64,000 nt of DNA, taken from Argopecten irradians. Its lineage: Eukaryota; Mollusca; Bivalvia; Pectinida; Pectinidae. Where the stretch lies: the NCBI RefSeq assembly GCF_041381155.1, contig NC_091134.1, forward strand, positions 14,386,008 through 14,450,007. Reading direction: 5' to 3'. A program made the translations under genes and the position numbers. Shown here piece by piece: positions 13,349 to 23,800 of the stretch (positions are counted from its first letter, which is position 1; every line of letters begins with the position of its first letter). Under the pieces are notes generated by a model that was not told the origin of the DNA, did no database searches, and saw only the letters and a program-made list of their open reading frames with translations.

Positions 13349-15861
13349 TTTAGGCCCTGCAGGTAGGGCGTTAGAATTGTACCTGCTGCCCCTATTGCAT
13401 GATCGTAAGAGGCGACTAAATTTAGGATCTTATCTTTTTAGGTCACCTGAGACGAAAACTCAGGTGACCTATTCTAATCGCCTTTTGTCCGTCGTCGTCC
13501 GTCGTGCGTCGTATGTCCGTAAACAATTTACATTTTCGACTTCTTCTCCAAAACTGCTGAAGCAATTTCAATGAAATTTTGCAAAAACCTTCTAAGGCAT
13601 AAGGCCAGTCAAAATTGTGAATTATATGGTCCCCACCCCCCAGGGAGCTATGGGAGGGGCAAAAAGGGGTAAAATTGACTAAAATTTCAAAAATCTTCTC
13701 CACTCACAGATGTGATGGAATTAAATACTCTTCATAGATAGAAAGGTCCTAAGGTCCTTTACAAAAATTGTGAATTATATGACCCTGATGTCTCAGGTTT
13801 CCCCCTGGGGAGGGGGTTAAGTTTACTATAGTTTATATAGGGAAAACACATTTTTGAGTATTATTTGATCATTTGTAATAGGAAATGAGTCAAATATTGT
13901 CAGAATTATCAGTATGAGATGGCCATTGAATCCTATTAACCAATTTTCCATGACTGACCCCCAGGGGCCTTAGGGGCGGGGTCAAAAGGGGTCAAATAGG
14001 CTATAACTTCAAAAATCTTCTTCTGAAATTCTGGAAATGGTAGAATCACATACTCTTCATAGATGAAAAGGTCTTGAGGTCCTTTACAAAAACTGTGAAT
14101 TATATGACCCTGGGGTCTCACGTTTCCCCCTGGGGAGGGGATCAAATTTACTATAGTTTATATAGGGAAAACACATTTATGAGCATTTTTTGCTCAATTT
14201 TCATAGGAAATGAATCAAACTTGTTAAGAATTATTAGCCTGAGATAACATTTTAATATCATATCTATATTGGTCCTGGTCAACCCCCTCGGGGCAGAGGG
14301 GCGGGGCCAAAAGGGGCAAATAGGCTAAAACTTTAAAAAAATCTTCTTCTTAAATACTGGAAATGGTAGAATCAAATACTCGTCATAGATGGACAGGTCT
14401 TAAGATGTTTTATGAAAATTGTGAATTATATGACCCTTGGGTCTCTGGTTTCCCCCTGGGAAGGGGGTTAAGTTTACTGTAGTTTATATAGGGAAAACAC
14501 ATTTTTGAGCATTATTTAGTCATTATAATAGGAAATTAGTCAATTGTAGTCAGAAATATCCCTATGTGATGGTCATTGAATCTTATTACCAAATTTTCCA
14601 TGACTGATCCCCAGGGGCCTTAGGGGCGGGGCCAAAACGGATCAAATAGGCTAAAACTTCAAAAAATCTTGAACTGGTAGAATCAAATACTCTGCATAGA
14701 TGGAAAGGTCTTAAAGTCCTTTTACAAAAATTGTGAATAATATGACCCGGGGGTCTCATGTTTCCCTCTGGGTAGGGGGTCAAGTTTACTTTAGTTTATA
14801 TAAGAAAAACACATTTATGAACATTATTTGCCTATTTTTCATAGGAAATTAGTCAAACTGGGTTAGAATTATTAGTCTGAAATAGCATTTTAACATCATA
14901 TCCATATTGGTCATGGCCGACCCCCAGGGGCCAGAGGGGCGGAGCCAGAAGGGGTCAAAATGGTAATTTCAAAAATCTTCTTTTTGAATTCACAGATTTA
15001 ATGGAACCAGATACTCTTGATAGATTGGAAGGTCTTAAGGCCCTTTACAAAAATTTGTGAATTTCATGGCCCTGGGATCTCAGATTTTCCCCTGGGGAGG
15101 GGGTCAAATTTACTATAGTTTATATATGAAAAACACATTTAGGAACTTTATTCATATCCATATTGGTCCTGGCCGACCCCCAGGGGCCAGAGGGGTGGGG
15201 CCAAAAGGGGTCAAAATGGATAACATTTCAAAAATCTTTCTTCTGAATTCACAGATTTGATGGAACCAAATAATCTTCATAGATTAAAAAGTCAAATTTA
15301 TAAAATCACTGACTGACTTCAAGGGCCTGATGGACAAATATATAGTGTTTATATGCATGTCTTTGTTTCATTCTGTATCTGAACACAGGTGACCGTTAAG
15401 GCCCATGGGCCTCTTGTCTTTCTTCCTAAAACTTTATTCTTCCTAACGTCTCCCTTGACACCACCTCACTTTTGGCCTTTAGTTGAGCGCTCGCCCCTGT
15501 GAGGAAGGCTCTGGGTTCTGTCCCCTGGCCGAGACACACCAAAGTCTATAAAAGTGGTAGTTTCTGCTCCTGCTTAGCGCTCAGCATAACGGGAGTGGGA
15601 CGACTGGTTCGCCTGTTGTCAGTATAATGTGACCGGGTGGGGTGTGTTGCTTGGTGTCTTCGGCGGCATGCTTCAGTGATATAGCACTATAAAAAGGGCA
15701 ACAGTTCCACTATACAAGAAGACATAACACGAATATACCGCAGTCTCCCAAAACACGCACCTCGCACAACATACACACAAGCACTGCATACATGGGAGGC
15801 CGTCCTTACATGACCATAGCTGTTAATAGGACGTTAATTAATCAAACAAACAAACAAACAA
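13349..15861 (+). mobile_element. SINE-A, full length, interrupted by a 2 kb repeat
   Basis: Flanked by the perfect 12-base duplication ACTGATAAACCC (13337-13348 and 15862-15873). It begins AGGCCCTGCAGGTAGGGCG and ends with an (AAAC)n tail after GTTAATAGGACGTTAATTAA. The middle holds a tRNA-like stretch (TTGAGCGCTCGCC, then GGGTTCTGTCCCC, a diverged B box), which supports SINE status. The SINE itself is about 535 bases; 13438-15416 is a later insertion. Confidence 0.8.
13438..15416 (+). repeat. Tandem-core repeat element TCR, copy 1
   Basis: Starts TTAGGTCACCTGAGACGAAA with an inverted partner CTCAGGTGACCTATTC, and ends ACCGTTAAGGCCCATGGGCC then TCTTG. Between them are five tandem units of about 325 bases (spacings of the TTTCCCC(C)TGGGG phrase: 325, 326, 312 and 325). 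TCTTT flanks both sides (13433-13437, 15417-15421). It has no coding frame and so is non-autonomous. The terminal palindromes plus tandem core recall the pearl/Helitron-like elements described in bivalves, but this is not established here. Confidence 0.75.
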
Positions 15862-16364
15862 ACTGATAAACCCGGATCAAAGTCGATCTGTTTTTGTCAC
15901 GTTTTGTCGACCGGGAGATTTTGAAGGTTAGAAGTGCAAAACGTTACTCTGACAAAAGAAGAGAACAAGGCAAGTTATTCAAATGTTGTAATGTTTATCG
16001 TTTATTAATCGAAAGTGTATGTTTTATCTAACAGAAGAAAATTAAAGAAAACTACAAATAATTTACTGTCCGAATTTAACCGACAACATTTTCGAGTGGG
16101 TGTTTTATTTTGGACAGTGACAATAAGTGATGAGCATGCTGTGAGTGATGCTATTTTTTTCTGGCGATTTATTTTATATCAATTTTTGATTGACAAATTT
16201 TCAGTTATTATTTATTCAATTATATATACAAATGTACATGAAAACTTATCTTTTAGATTGAAATCACTAATTAGAAAGTATTATAATATTTTCCAATCAG
16301 CTTCGACAAAAATCGAAAATGAAGAAACAAACTATTCTTACTGGGTTTTTTTCCCGCTAGAATT

Positions 16365-16536
16365 ATGGTTAAAACCAAGAAAAGTGTATCTTGGAAAAAG
16401 GCAATGCAATATAACCGTGACAACTTGAAAAAAGAGAAAAGAAGCTGTGAAGTCTAACGGCCTATCAATTAGAAAAGCAGCTGACAAATATGGTGTTCCG
16501 AAGTCTACCTTAGCCGACAGAGTGTCTGAGCTGTAA
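16365..16536 (+). pseudogene. Transposase N-terminus with psq helix-turn-helix, frameshifted
   Basis: A start codon opens MVKTKKSVSWKKAMQYNRDN, but this frame soon stops. After a small insertion of AG-rich sequence (near 16430-16440) another frame reads SIRKAADKYGVPKSTLADR, then ends ...SEL and stop. The latter is the classic pipsqueak (psq) helix-turn-helix found at the start of pogo/Tigger transposases and of host genes derived from them. The catalytic DDE domain is absent. It lies inside inverted TA-flanked ends, so it is read as a dead transposase fragment. Confidence 0.7.
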
Positions 16537-16785
16537 ACCTATAGTTTCCCAGGGCTCATCACAATAGCATGGGAGAATGCATTCTCAAGGAGAAACATCA
16601 CTAGTGGTTTTAGATCATGCGGATTACCCGCATTGTCCCTATCTTAGAGGTTTTTTTTATTCTCAGGAAAACTTTCCTATCACAACAGACCATATGATAA
16701 TAATAAGATATTCTCTCTTATGCTGACCACAACTTGTTAAATGTATGATATTGTTTGCTAAAGCCACGAGATAAAGGTTCCATAT

Positions 16786-16826
16786 TTACGATCATGCAAT
16801 GGAGCAGCAGGCACAATTCTAACAAA
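16786..16826 (-). repeat. SINE-A head fragment
   Basis: ACGATCATGCAATGG then AGCAGGCACAATTCTAAC, the reverse of the SINE-A head. The sequence continues to about 16893 as an inverted counterpart of 12981-13044. Confidence 0.6.
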
Positions 16827-17028
16827 CTGCTTGTACTGCAGATGTTGCTTTAAATTACCTCATAAAACAAACTTAAATAGCTTAAACACTTGCTTTAAAT
16901 ATAGAACATTCAGAAGATACATAATTGACAGAATATCCATTTCAGTGACTATGTCCTAGTTAATCCCCGTCACCCAGCTCATATATAATCTGCCATCATC
17001 TTTACCAGATCATTACTGAACCTAAATA

Positions 17029-17515
17029 ATTTTGTTTGTTGGTTTGTTTGATTAATTAACATCCTATTAACAGCTACGGTCATGCAAGGACAGCCTCACA
17101 TATATGCGGTGTTGAGTGTATGTTGTGCGAGGTGCATGTTGTGTCCTCTTGTATAGTGGAACTGTTGCCCTTTTTATAGTGCTATATCACTGAAGCATGC
17201 CGCCGAAGACACCAAGCATCACACCCCACATAGTCACATTATACTGACAACGGGCGAACCAGTAACCAGTCGTCCCACTCCCTGTATGCTGAGCGCTAAG
17301 CAGGAGCAGAAACTACCGCTTTTATAGACCTTGGTGTGTCTCGGCCAGGGGACAGAACCCGGAGCCTTCCTTCCGAACCCTCAACTCAAGACCAAAAGTG
17401 AGGCGGTGCGAAGGGAGGCATTAAGAAAGATAAAGACAGTTAGGAAGAGAAAGGTAAGATGATAAATTTAGTCGCCTTTTACGATCATGCAATAGGGGCA
17501 GCAGGTACAATTCTA
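17029..17515 (-). mobile_element. SINE-A, near full length
   Basis: Begins with the TTTG-rich tail, then TTAATTAACATCCTATTAAC, passes through GCCGCCGAAGACACCAAGCA and the tRNA-like GAACCCGGAGCCTTCC, and ends at the head GGGGCAGCAGGTACAATTCT. All family segments are present in reverse order. Confidence 0.8.
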
Positions 17516-17523
17516 TACTCTCT

Positions 17524-17743
17524 CTCATGTAAGGACGGCGTCCCATATATGCAGTGTTGCGTGTATGTTGTGAGAGGTGCGTGTTTTGGGAGATTGCGGT
17601 ATATTCATGTAGTGTCTTCTTGTATAGTAGAACTGTTGCCCTTTTTATAGTGCTATATCACTGAAGCATGTCGTCGAAGACACGAAGCAACACACCCCAC
17701 CCGGTCACATCATACTGACAACGGGCGAACCAGTCGTCCAAGA
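17524..17743 (-). repeat. SINE-A 5'-truncated copy
   Basis: Starts TCATGTAAGGACGGCG and runs to GGGCGAACCAGTCGTCC. It abuts the previous copy without the TTTG tail. Confidence 0.75.
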
Positions 17744-19010
17744 GTAAGGTCAATGAAGAGGCAGGTTCTAATATAGAGACAAATCTTGTTATTGTAAAAA
17801 GCTAGAATAATAGCGTTTATTGATACATCTTTGAGTCAGTCAATATAATGCTGAATATGATCGACAAATGTGAGAAAAAACTATAAAATAACTGGATATC
17901 GTTGTTAATTAACAAAAAAATAAATCTTAAAATTGCATTTAAAAATTTCCCGCCATTTTCTATGAAGGTCATTTATAAAATGGCGGGGAATACAAATTAC
18001 TATCGCTGTATACAATGTATACCAACCCTACTTTTTACCATAAACTTTATTAAAGGATAGTGCATCATTTGAGTATAGTCTAGTGGTTTTATAAACGTGA
18101 TTTGATCTAAAAAAAAACCGCTCGAACTAGAAAAAAAAACTACAGTGAACTGTGTTCAAGCGTCCGGATTAGACTCCACCCTCAAATGTTGTAACATTCT
18201 GTTACAGTTATTCGGTTGTAGTTGTATATATAAAGCCAAAAATATGTCTGTTTAAGGTTACATTGGCGAAAAATAGGGTCGGAAGGTACGGATTTTTTTA
18301 TCAAGTTCAGATGCAATAACGAGCTGTTTACTGAATAAATGTATGGCTCCTATTTATCAATAAAATGATTACACATTAGTGTCTTTCTCTTTTGACTTAT
18401 TATTTTACAATAAATAATAGGAAATTTTGACCAAGAAAGAAGATATTAACAGATTAGATTGGCCTAGAGTAAAACTATTAATATGATACTTTAGGTACAG
18501 ACAAAATTAGGGTCGGGGGGGGGGGAATTAAGGTCATCCGGCAGCAGACATCCAACTCTAAAAAAGCACTCTATTGTAGTTTAGGAAAGCATAATTTGAC
18601 GTTTGGAATATACATGTATCAAGTAACGACTCTCTAGCTCATATGATTTCAAATAAAATGTTATTGTAAAGTTAAGATACCAAATACTAAATTTCCACTC
18701 ACTTTAACCTGTGACTCTAGCTACATGCATATGTATATATATACATTGTACTTGCATATAACTCTATTTTTTAACTATGTTGTATGCCAAATTGTTGCGG
18801 TATTAATGATTGAAATAGCGTACGTTTTTGAATGTGTAACAGGTAAACTCCACTGGTTAAAACTATTCAATTTGTGGTTTGAACGATCCGAAAGGCAATT
18901 CCGACGCTTGAACACTGTAATGTAGAACTTAAAATTTACCAGTCCTTATTTTTACCCCCAAAAAGAGGTTTTCCGCCATTATTGAGTGGCAGATTTTTTG
19001 GTACTAATTA
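17744..19010. other. Intergenic, no gene recognised
   Basis: AT-rich. It contains a short hairpin-forming inverted repeat at 17947-17990 (TTCCCGCCATTTT with AAAATGGCGGGGAA) and a G run at 18512-18524. Open frames are short and unremarkable. Confidence 0.5.
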
Positions 19011-20410
19011 TTATCCCCCGCGAAACGCGTTTGCGGGGGATATTGATTTGGGCTCTGTCCGTCCGTGCGTCCGTCCGTCCGTCCGTCCGTCCGTCCGTCC
19101 GAGTATCGTTTCCGGGCTATAACTCCTAAACCGTTCAACTTGGCTACACGAAACTTTCTGTACATGTTAGGCTAGTGCTCTAGTTGTGCCTTTTGCTAAT
19201 GGGAACCTTTCATTTTCGATACTTTTTCTGTTACCATGGAAACTTATTCAAAAATACCATATTATTAAAGTTTCCTTTCTATTCCGGGCTATAACTCGAA
19301 AACCGTTCAACTTGGCTACACGAAACTTTCTGTACATGTTAGGCTAGTGCTCTAATATGCTATTGTGCCTTTTGGTAATGGGAACCTTTCATTTTCGATA
19401 CTTTTTCTGTTACCATGGAAACTTATTCAAAAATACCATATTATTAAAGTTTCCTTTCTATTCCGGGCTATAACTCGAAAACCGTTCAATTTGGCTACAC
19501 GAAACTTTCTGTACATATGGTGCAGAAATATGGACTTGTACAGTACATAAAAGAACCAACGCATACTCATGGTGGAATTTTGGATTTATTCTTCTCCCAA
19601 CCTGGTTCAGCAATAACTGGATCATTCCCTGTACCCTATTCAGATCATCATATTGTGTGGGGAAAGCTGTCAAGGTTATAGGAGGTAATCTTATATTTAT
19701 AATTACCTCATAAATTAGGTATCCGAATGCTCCATAAAGTGTTATCCATGTACACCACCAGCTGTCATATTGTTTTTCAGTTTTAGAATACCCATATATT
19801 GTTACTTGTGAATTTGGACAATTGCTTTGATGCAGTTCCATCAACATAATGAGATGTAAATTATGCAATGTATATATTTAGATATGTTTGTGTCATAAAA
19901 AATATCATATTCATATTACTTAAACATGTTACATCAATTCTGTGTTCTTTTATTCTTTTAAATGTCATGTTACTGGAGAGCGGATATATTGTTGTATGAA
20001 TTTATTCAAGGACAATACTAAGCTCTGTTCAAATAGTTAAACCTACATGGATGACAGTATCAAGATTTAAACTCTTAGTTACAATGAGCTTCATTTATTT
20101 TACCGGGTGGGGTGTGTTGCTTGGTGTCTTCGGCGGCATGCTTCAGTGATATAGCACTATAAAAAGGGCAAAAGTTCCACTATACAAGAAGACACAACAT
20201 GAATATACCGCAGTCTCCCGAAACACGCACCTCGCACAACATACACGCAACACACCGCATACATGGGAGGCCGTCCTTCCATGACCATAGCTGTTAATAT
20301 AGGACGTTAATTAATCAAACAAACAAACAAACAAAATCATTTATTTTATGCTTGAGCTTTCATACACAACTGGGCGCGGGGGATAATGCCAAGCTTTGCG
20401 GCTCCTTGTT
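19011..20410 (+). repeat. CCGTC-type element with 175 bp tandem core and nested SINE
   Basis: Starts with the palindrome CCCCCGCGAAACGCG then TTTGCGGGGG, followed by a (CCGT)n microsatellite (19068-19100). A core begins GGGCTATAACTC and repeats at 19114, 19286 and 19465 (periods 172 and 179). The end GCGGGGGATAATGCCAAGC with GCTCCTTGTT is at about 20376-20410. SINE-A is inserted at 20103-20336. No coding capacity. Confidence 0.65.
20103..20336 (+). mobile_element. SINE-A, 5'-truncated, with target duplication
   Basis: Flanked by a perfect 12-base TCATTTATTTTA (20091-20102 and 20337-20348). It starts inside the family at CCGGGTGGGGTGTGTTGC and ends with TTAATCAAACAAACAAAC. 5' truncation plus a target duplication indicates target-primed reverse transcription. 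Confidence 0.85.
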
Positions 20411-20583
20411 ATAACCTTAATATGTCATAAAATAGCAGAATATCTTTTGTTGCAATTTTTTGGAGGTTTGATGTAATCAGCACTAATTTGACTAGACTAA
20501 TGTTCGTTATGGCCAGACTGAATTTTGAAACCGAGACTAACAAACACGGCACCACTGGGGAATACACATGGTATCTCAGTGTT

Positions 20584-20802
20584 TTACACATCCTCCATTG
20601 ATATTTCACACAGACTCCAGTCGTCGTGATTGTTACTTATCAGGACGATCTGAACGTCAGTACACCGGGACGGTGAGGGACATTTACATTGTAGTTCACA
20701 CCGAGTGAGTGTGTTTACGGTTGTACTCGCCACAAACTTACAGAATACCAAATCTGAGTCGACACTACATCGGGTGTTGTGACACGGACCAGAAACTCCA
20801 AC
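20584..20802 (-). CDS. Paralogue A exon 13 (terminal)
   Basis: Acceptor CCATCCAG; ends ...SMEDV then TAA. Encodes VGVSGPCHNTRCSVDSDLVF, a CELQCKCPSPSRC cluster and NNHDDWSLCEI. Only 5 of 219 bases differ from the exon of paralogue B, far fewer than in any other exon. Confidence 0.88.
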   Translation of the reverse strand, partial: VGVSGPCHNTRCSVDSDLVFCKFVASTTVNTLTRCELQCKCPSPSRCTDVQIVLISNNHDDWSLCEISMEDV

Positions 20803-23800
20803 CTGGATGGAAAAGGGTAATGTTTTAATATAAAGTATATTATAAACATTTCAATCTGTAATAAACAAGATAAATTACCGCCTCTCAAAAGAAAACCCGA
20901 ACAGGATTTCTTCCTGTATGGAAAAAAAGGTATTAAAGTATAAAATAGACATTTCAATTTGAGATAAACAAGACAGTGCGATAAATTGCGATAAATCTCG
21001 AAAGAAAATCAGGAAACGATTTTTTTCTTTTTTTTCTTCCATCGTCAAAGGTCGCTATATACGTAACATATACCTTCTTTAGAATAGCCAAACCCGAATA
21101 AATGTTAAGATAAAGAGCTGAAACAAGTAAGAATAATGACAATATGTATTGATCCATAGGAGTTATATCCCCTTATCTTCATTATCATCACGTTTCATAT
21201 GTTTCTTTTGTTTGTTTGTCAGAAGATACGGCATTGAAATAGCTCTGACCAGTCGTGATGTTGTCTTCCAAGTGGTAACACAGTTTGTTTTTATCTTAAG
21301 CTTACCATCAGCTGTTTCGGTCCGATACGGGCGCATTCTATCCCATCTCCAGTAACCCTGACTTTAAAATTATGTGACGTCACACGAACGAGACTTAGTT
21401 TGGTAAACCTGAGCCAAAGCAATGGAGGAGAATCACCCGACAAAGGCAAAGTGATGCACGTGTTTAAATCCTGATCCAAGATGTATGGTACATTTTTTCT
21501 GATCACGCTGGTTTTATCATTTTCTATGTTCATGTAATTCGTTACTGAAAAAAAAGTATATGAGATGTGATTGTTGATTTCGAAAAACAAATATTATAAA
21601 ACAAGACTAGGCCTAACGGGTCACAATATTTTATCTGTCTCCCACTTACATTCATATCGACAAGATACATGTTCTAGCAGGTAGGGCGTTAGAATTGTAC
21701 CTGCTACACCTACTGGATGATCGTAAGAGGAGACTAAATTTAGGATATTATCTTTCTTATTCTTCCTTTCCTATTCTTCCTAACTGACTGTTTTCTTGCC
21801 AACGTCACCCTCGACACCTCATCACTTATGGCCTTCTTTGAGCGTCCCTGTGAGGTAGGTTGTGAGGTTGTCCGCTGGCCGAGGTAAACCAAAGTCTATA
21901 AAAGTAGTATCAATGTTTTTAACATCGAAAACAGTTAAAGGTGCTGTAAATGGGTGAAGAATTTGATAAGGGAAAATTATTATTAGAAATTAATTATTAT
22001 TCAGTGATCTATTGAAAAATGATTGATGCATTAAGCTGTGAAAATCATTCAAATAGACAAACAAACATGGAAATACTCTGTTCTGCTTCCTCCATTACGA
22101 TTTAAAGGATTTTCCTGTATTGATCCCATTCCTTCTGCCCTAGAGTTATAGAGTTATCAGTCACCGCGGCATGCCAATAATTAAGTCGGAGTGTATCTCT
22201 CCTCAACAATATTTTGTTAGATTTACTTACATGGCTGCCATGTAGTAGTGACATCACAGATGATAGTACAGGGTGGGGTGCTAAAGTAAAAGGACGAAAT
22301 CACCTTCGGGTATTCAAACACATACGTATTTCTGCCAGATGGCCACTGCAAAAAAGAAACAGGACCATAAAGTCAAACCACATCAGTAGTAATATACATT
22401 ACCATGGGAAAATGAACGATGGAAAACGGATGACAGAAAATAACAAATTTTAGTTTTAATACGCCTATATAGTGGTATATGATGAGAAATACAATACAAA
22501 CTTCCGTTCCTTTTTTTTGTGTTATTTGTTTGTATACTATTGTTGACTTTCTTCTTCTGATCACGAACTATTAATTGTATCAATTAGAATCCTTAGCAAC
22601 CCAAATATTTCGTCTTCCAGTGTAATTTGGGGAAAAAACACAATTGCACACGGTACGGGCAACAACCAACTAGCGAATGTGAATCAGCAAAAGATTAATA
22701 CAACAGACCTGAACTAAAGTACTAAATAAAACTTTTGAGTTATGACTTACCACTATGTTCTGTCGGTAAAAGTAGGATCCATTTCTACTATAGTGATAGG
22801 CCAGGTGGTTGGCGTTAACGCCGGCGAGTTTAACGACAGAGGTCATGACTATAAAAGCTGGGTAGTGTTTCTAAATAAAAGAAACAACATGAAGTAAAAT
22901 TGAAGGAAAAAAATAAATCTAAACAGTTATGAAGTTCCCATATTCAATCGATGTCCTTCGAATAAAATGCATTTTTGGCAATGACCAACTAACCAATTAT
23001 AATGTCCTTCGGACAGGTTGACATTTTCTCTAAGTCAGAAACTTTACGATGTACATGTATAGCATCATTATGTTAGCATGAAGATAAATTGTATTTAATT
23101 TCGTGAGATGGAGACTTTGATCTTTTTTACGATTGAAAAATATCAAAATTTCCACCTCACGAAATGAAATATTACTAGCATTCATCAAGAAAGAAGGATT
23201 ATTCTATTTGTTACATTAGCTTTATCGCTTCCATTTACAGAAGACCAACACTACTAATTTCGCCAAAGTTTATTCGCCATTGAATTTTACAGAGTGATTT
23301 GCCCTTGCGTTTAATACGTTGCATTTTTGTGAGCAGAACTTCATATTTCTACAAAAAATATGACGTAATTGTTGTGCAGAAACTACTGACGTAACAATCA
23401 AAATGATATTTTCACTGTCAATGCTGCACTCCGATTGATCAAAAGCGAGTGACAATATCACCATAAAACTTTATATTTCATCGCAAAAAATGTAATAAGA
23501 GGTAGTATTGCGATAGGAGAAATTAAAATTCTTACTATTGGTGGTTTGGTGATAGGCAGTTCTTGTGTCCATACTGTTTTATTGTTGCTAAGTAGCCTAG
23601 CAGTAAACGACGTCTGTTGAGTGTTCCATTGTGGGCTATCGTCTATGAAGGTCCCGACCATGGGCATTGTCACAAGGTTGGGAGTAACACCGTCACTGGA
23701 CACCAAGAAGATGTTCACTAATGGGGATAACACAACAAGAATCTTCTCAATCATGTTGTCCGGACGTCTGTAGAGAACAAAAACATCTTTAAATAAAGAC

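Larger units (their letters stand above)
13154..16639 (+). mobile_element. Degraded pogo/Tigger-like DNA transposon with nested insertions
   Basis: The left end reads TA then GGGGCAATGCG; the right end reads CGCATTGTCCC then TA. The outer 11 bases are inverted with one mismatch, and after a 4-base offset GGTAGTC/GGTAATC also match. The TA duplication and the helix-turn-helix psq fragment inside (16365-16536) fit the pogo/Tigger group, which duplicates TA. Most of the transposase is missing. Without the nested SINE and the repeat inside that SINE, the element would be only about 1 kb, so it is a non-autonomous relic. Confidence 0.6.

Noticed and set aside
16015..16428. 137-residue open frame before the psq fragment
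   Set aside because: Its end overlaps the true transposase start in another frame. The sequence is AT-rich with no motif.
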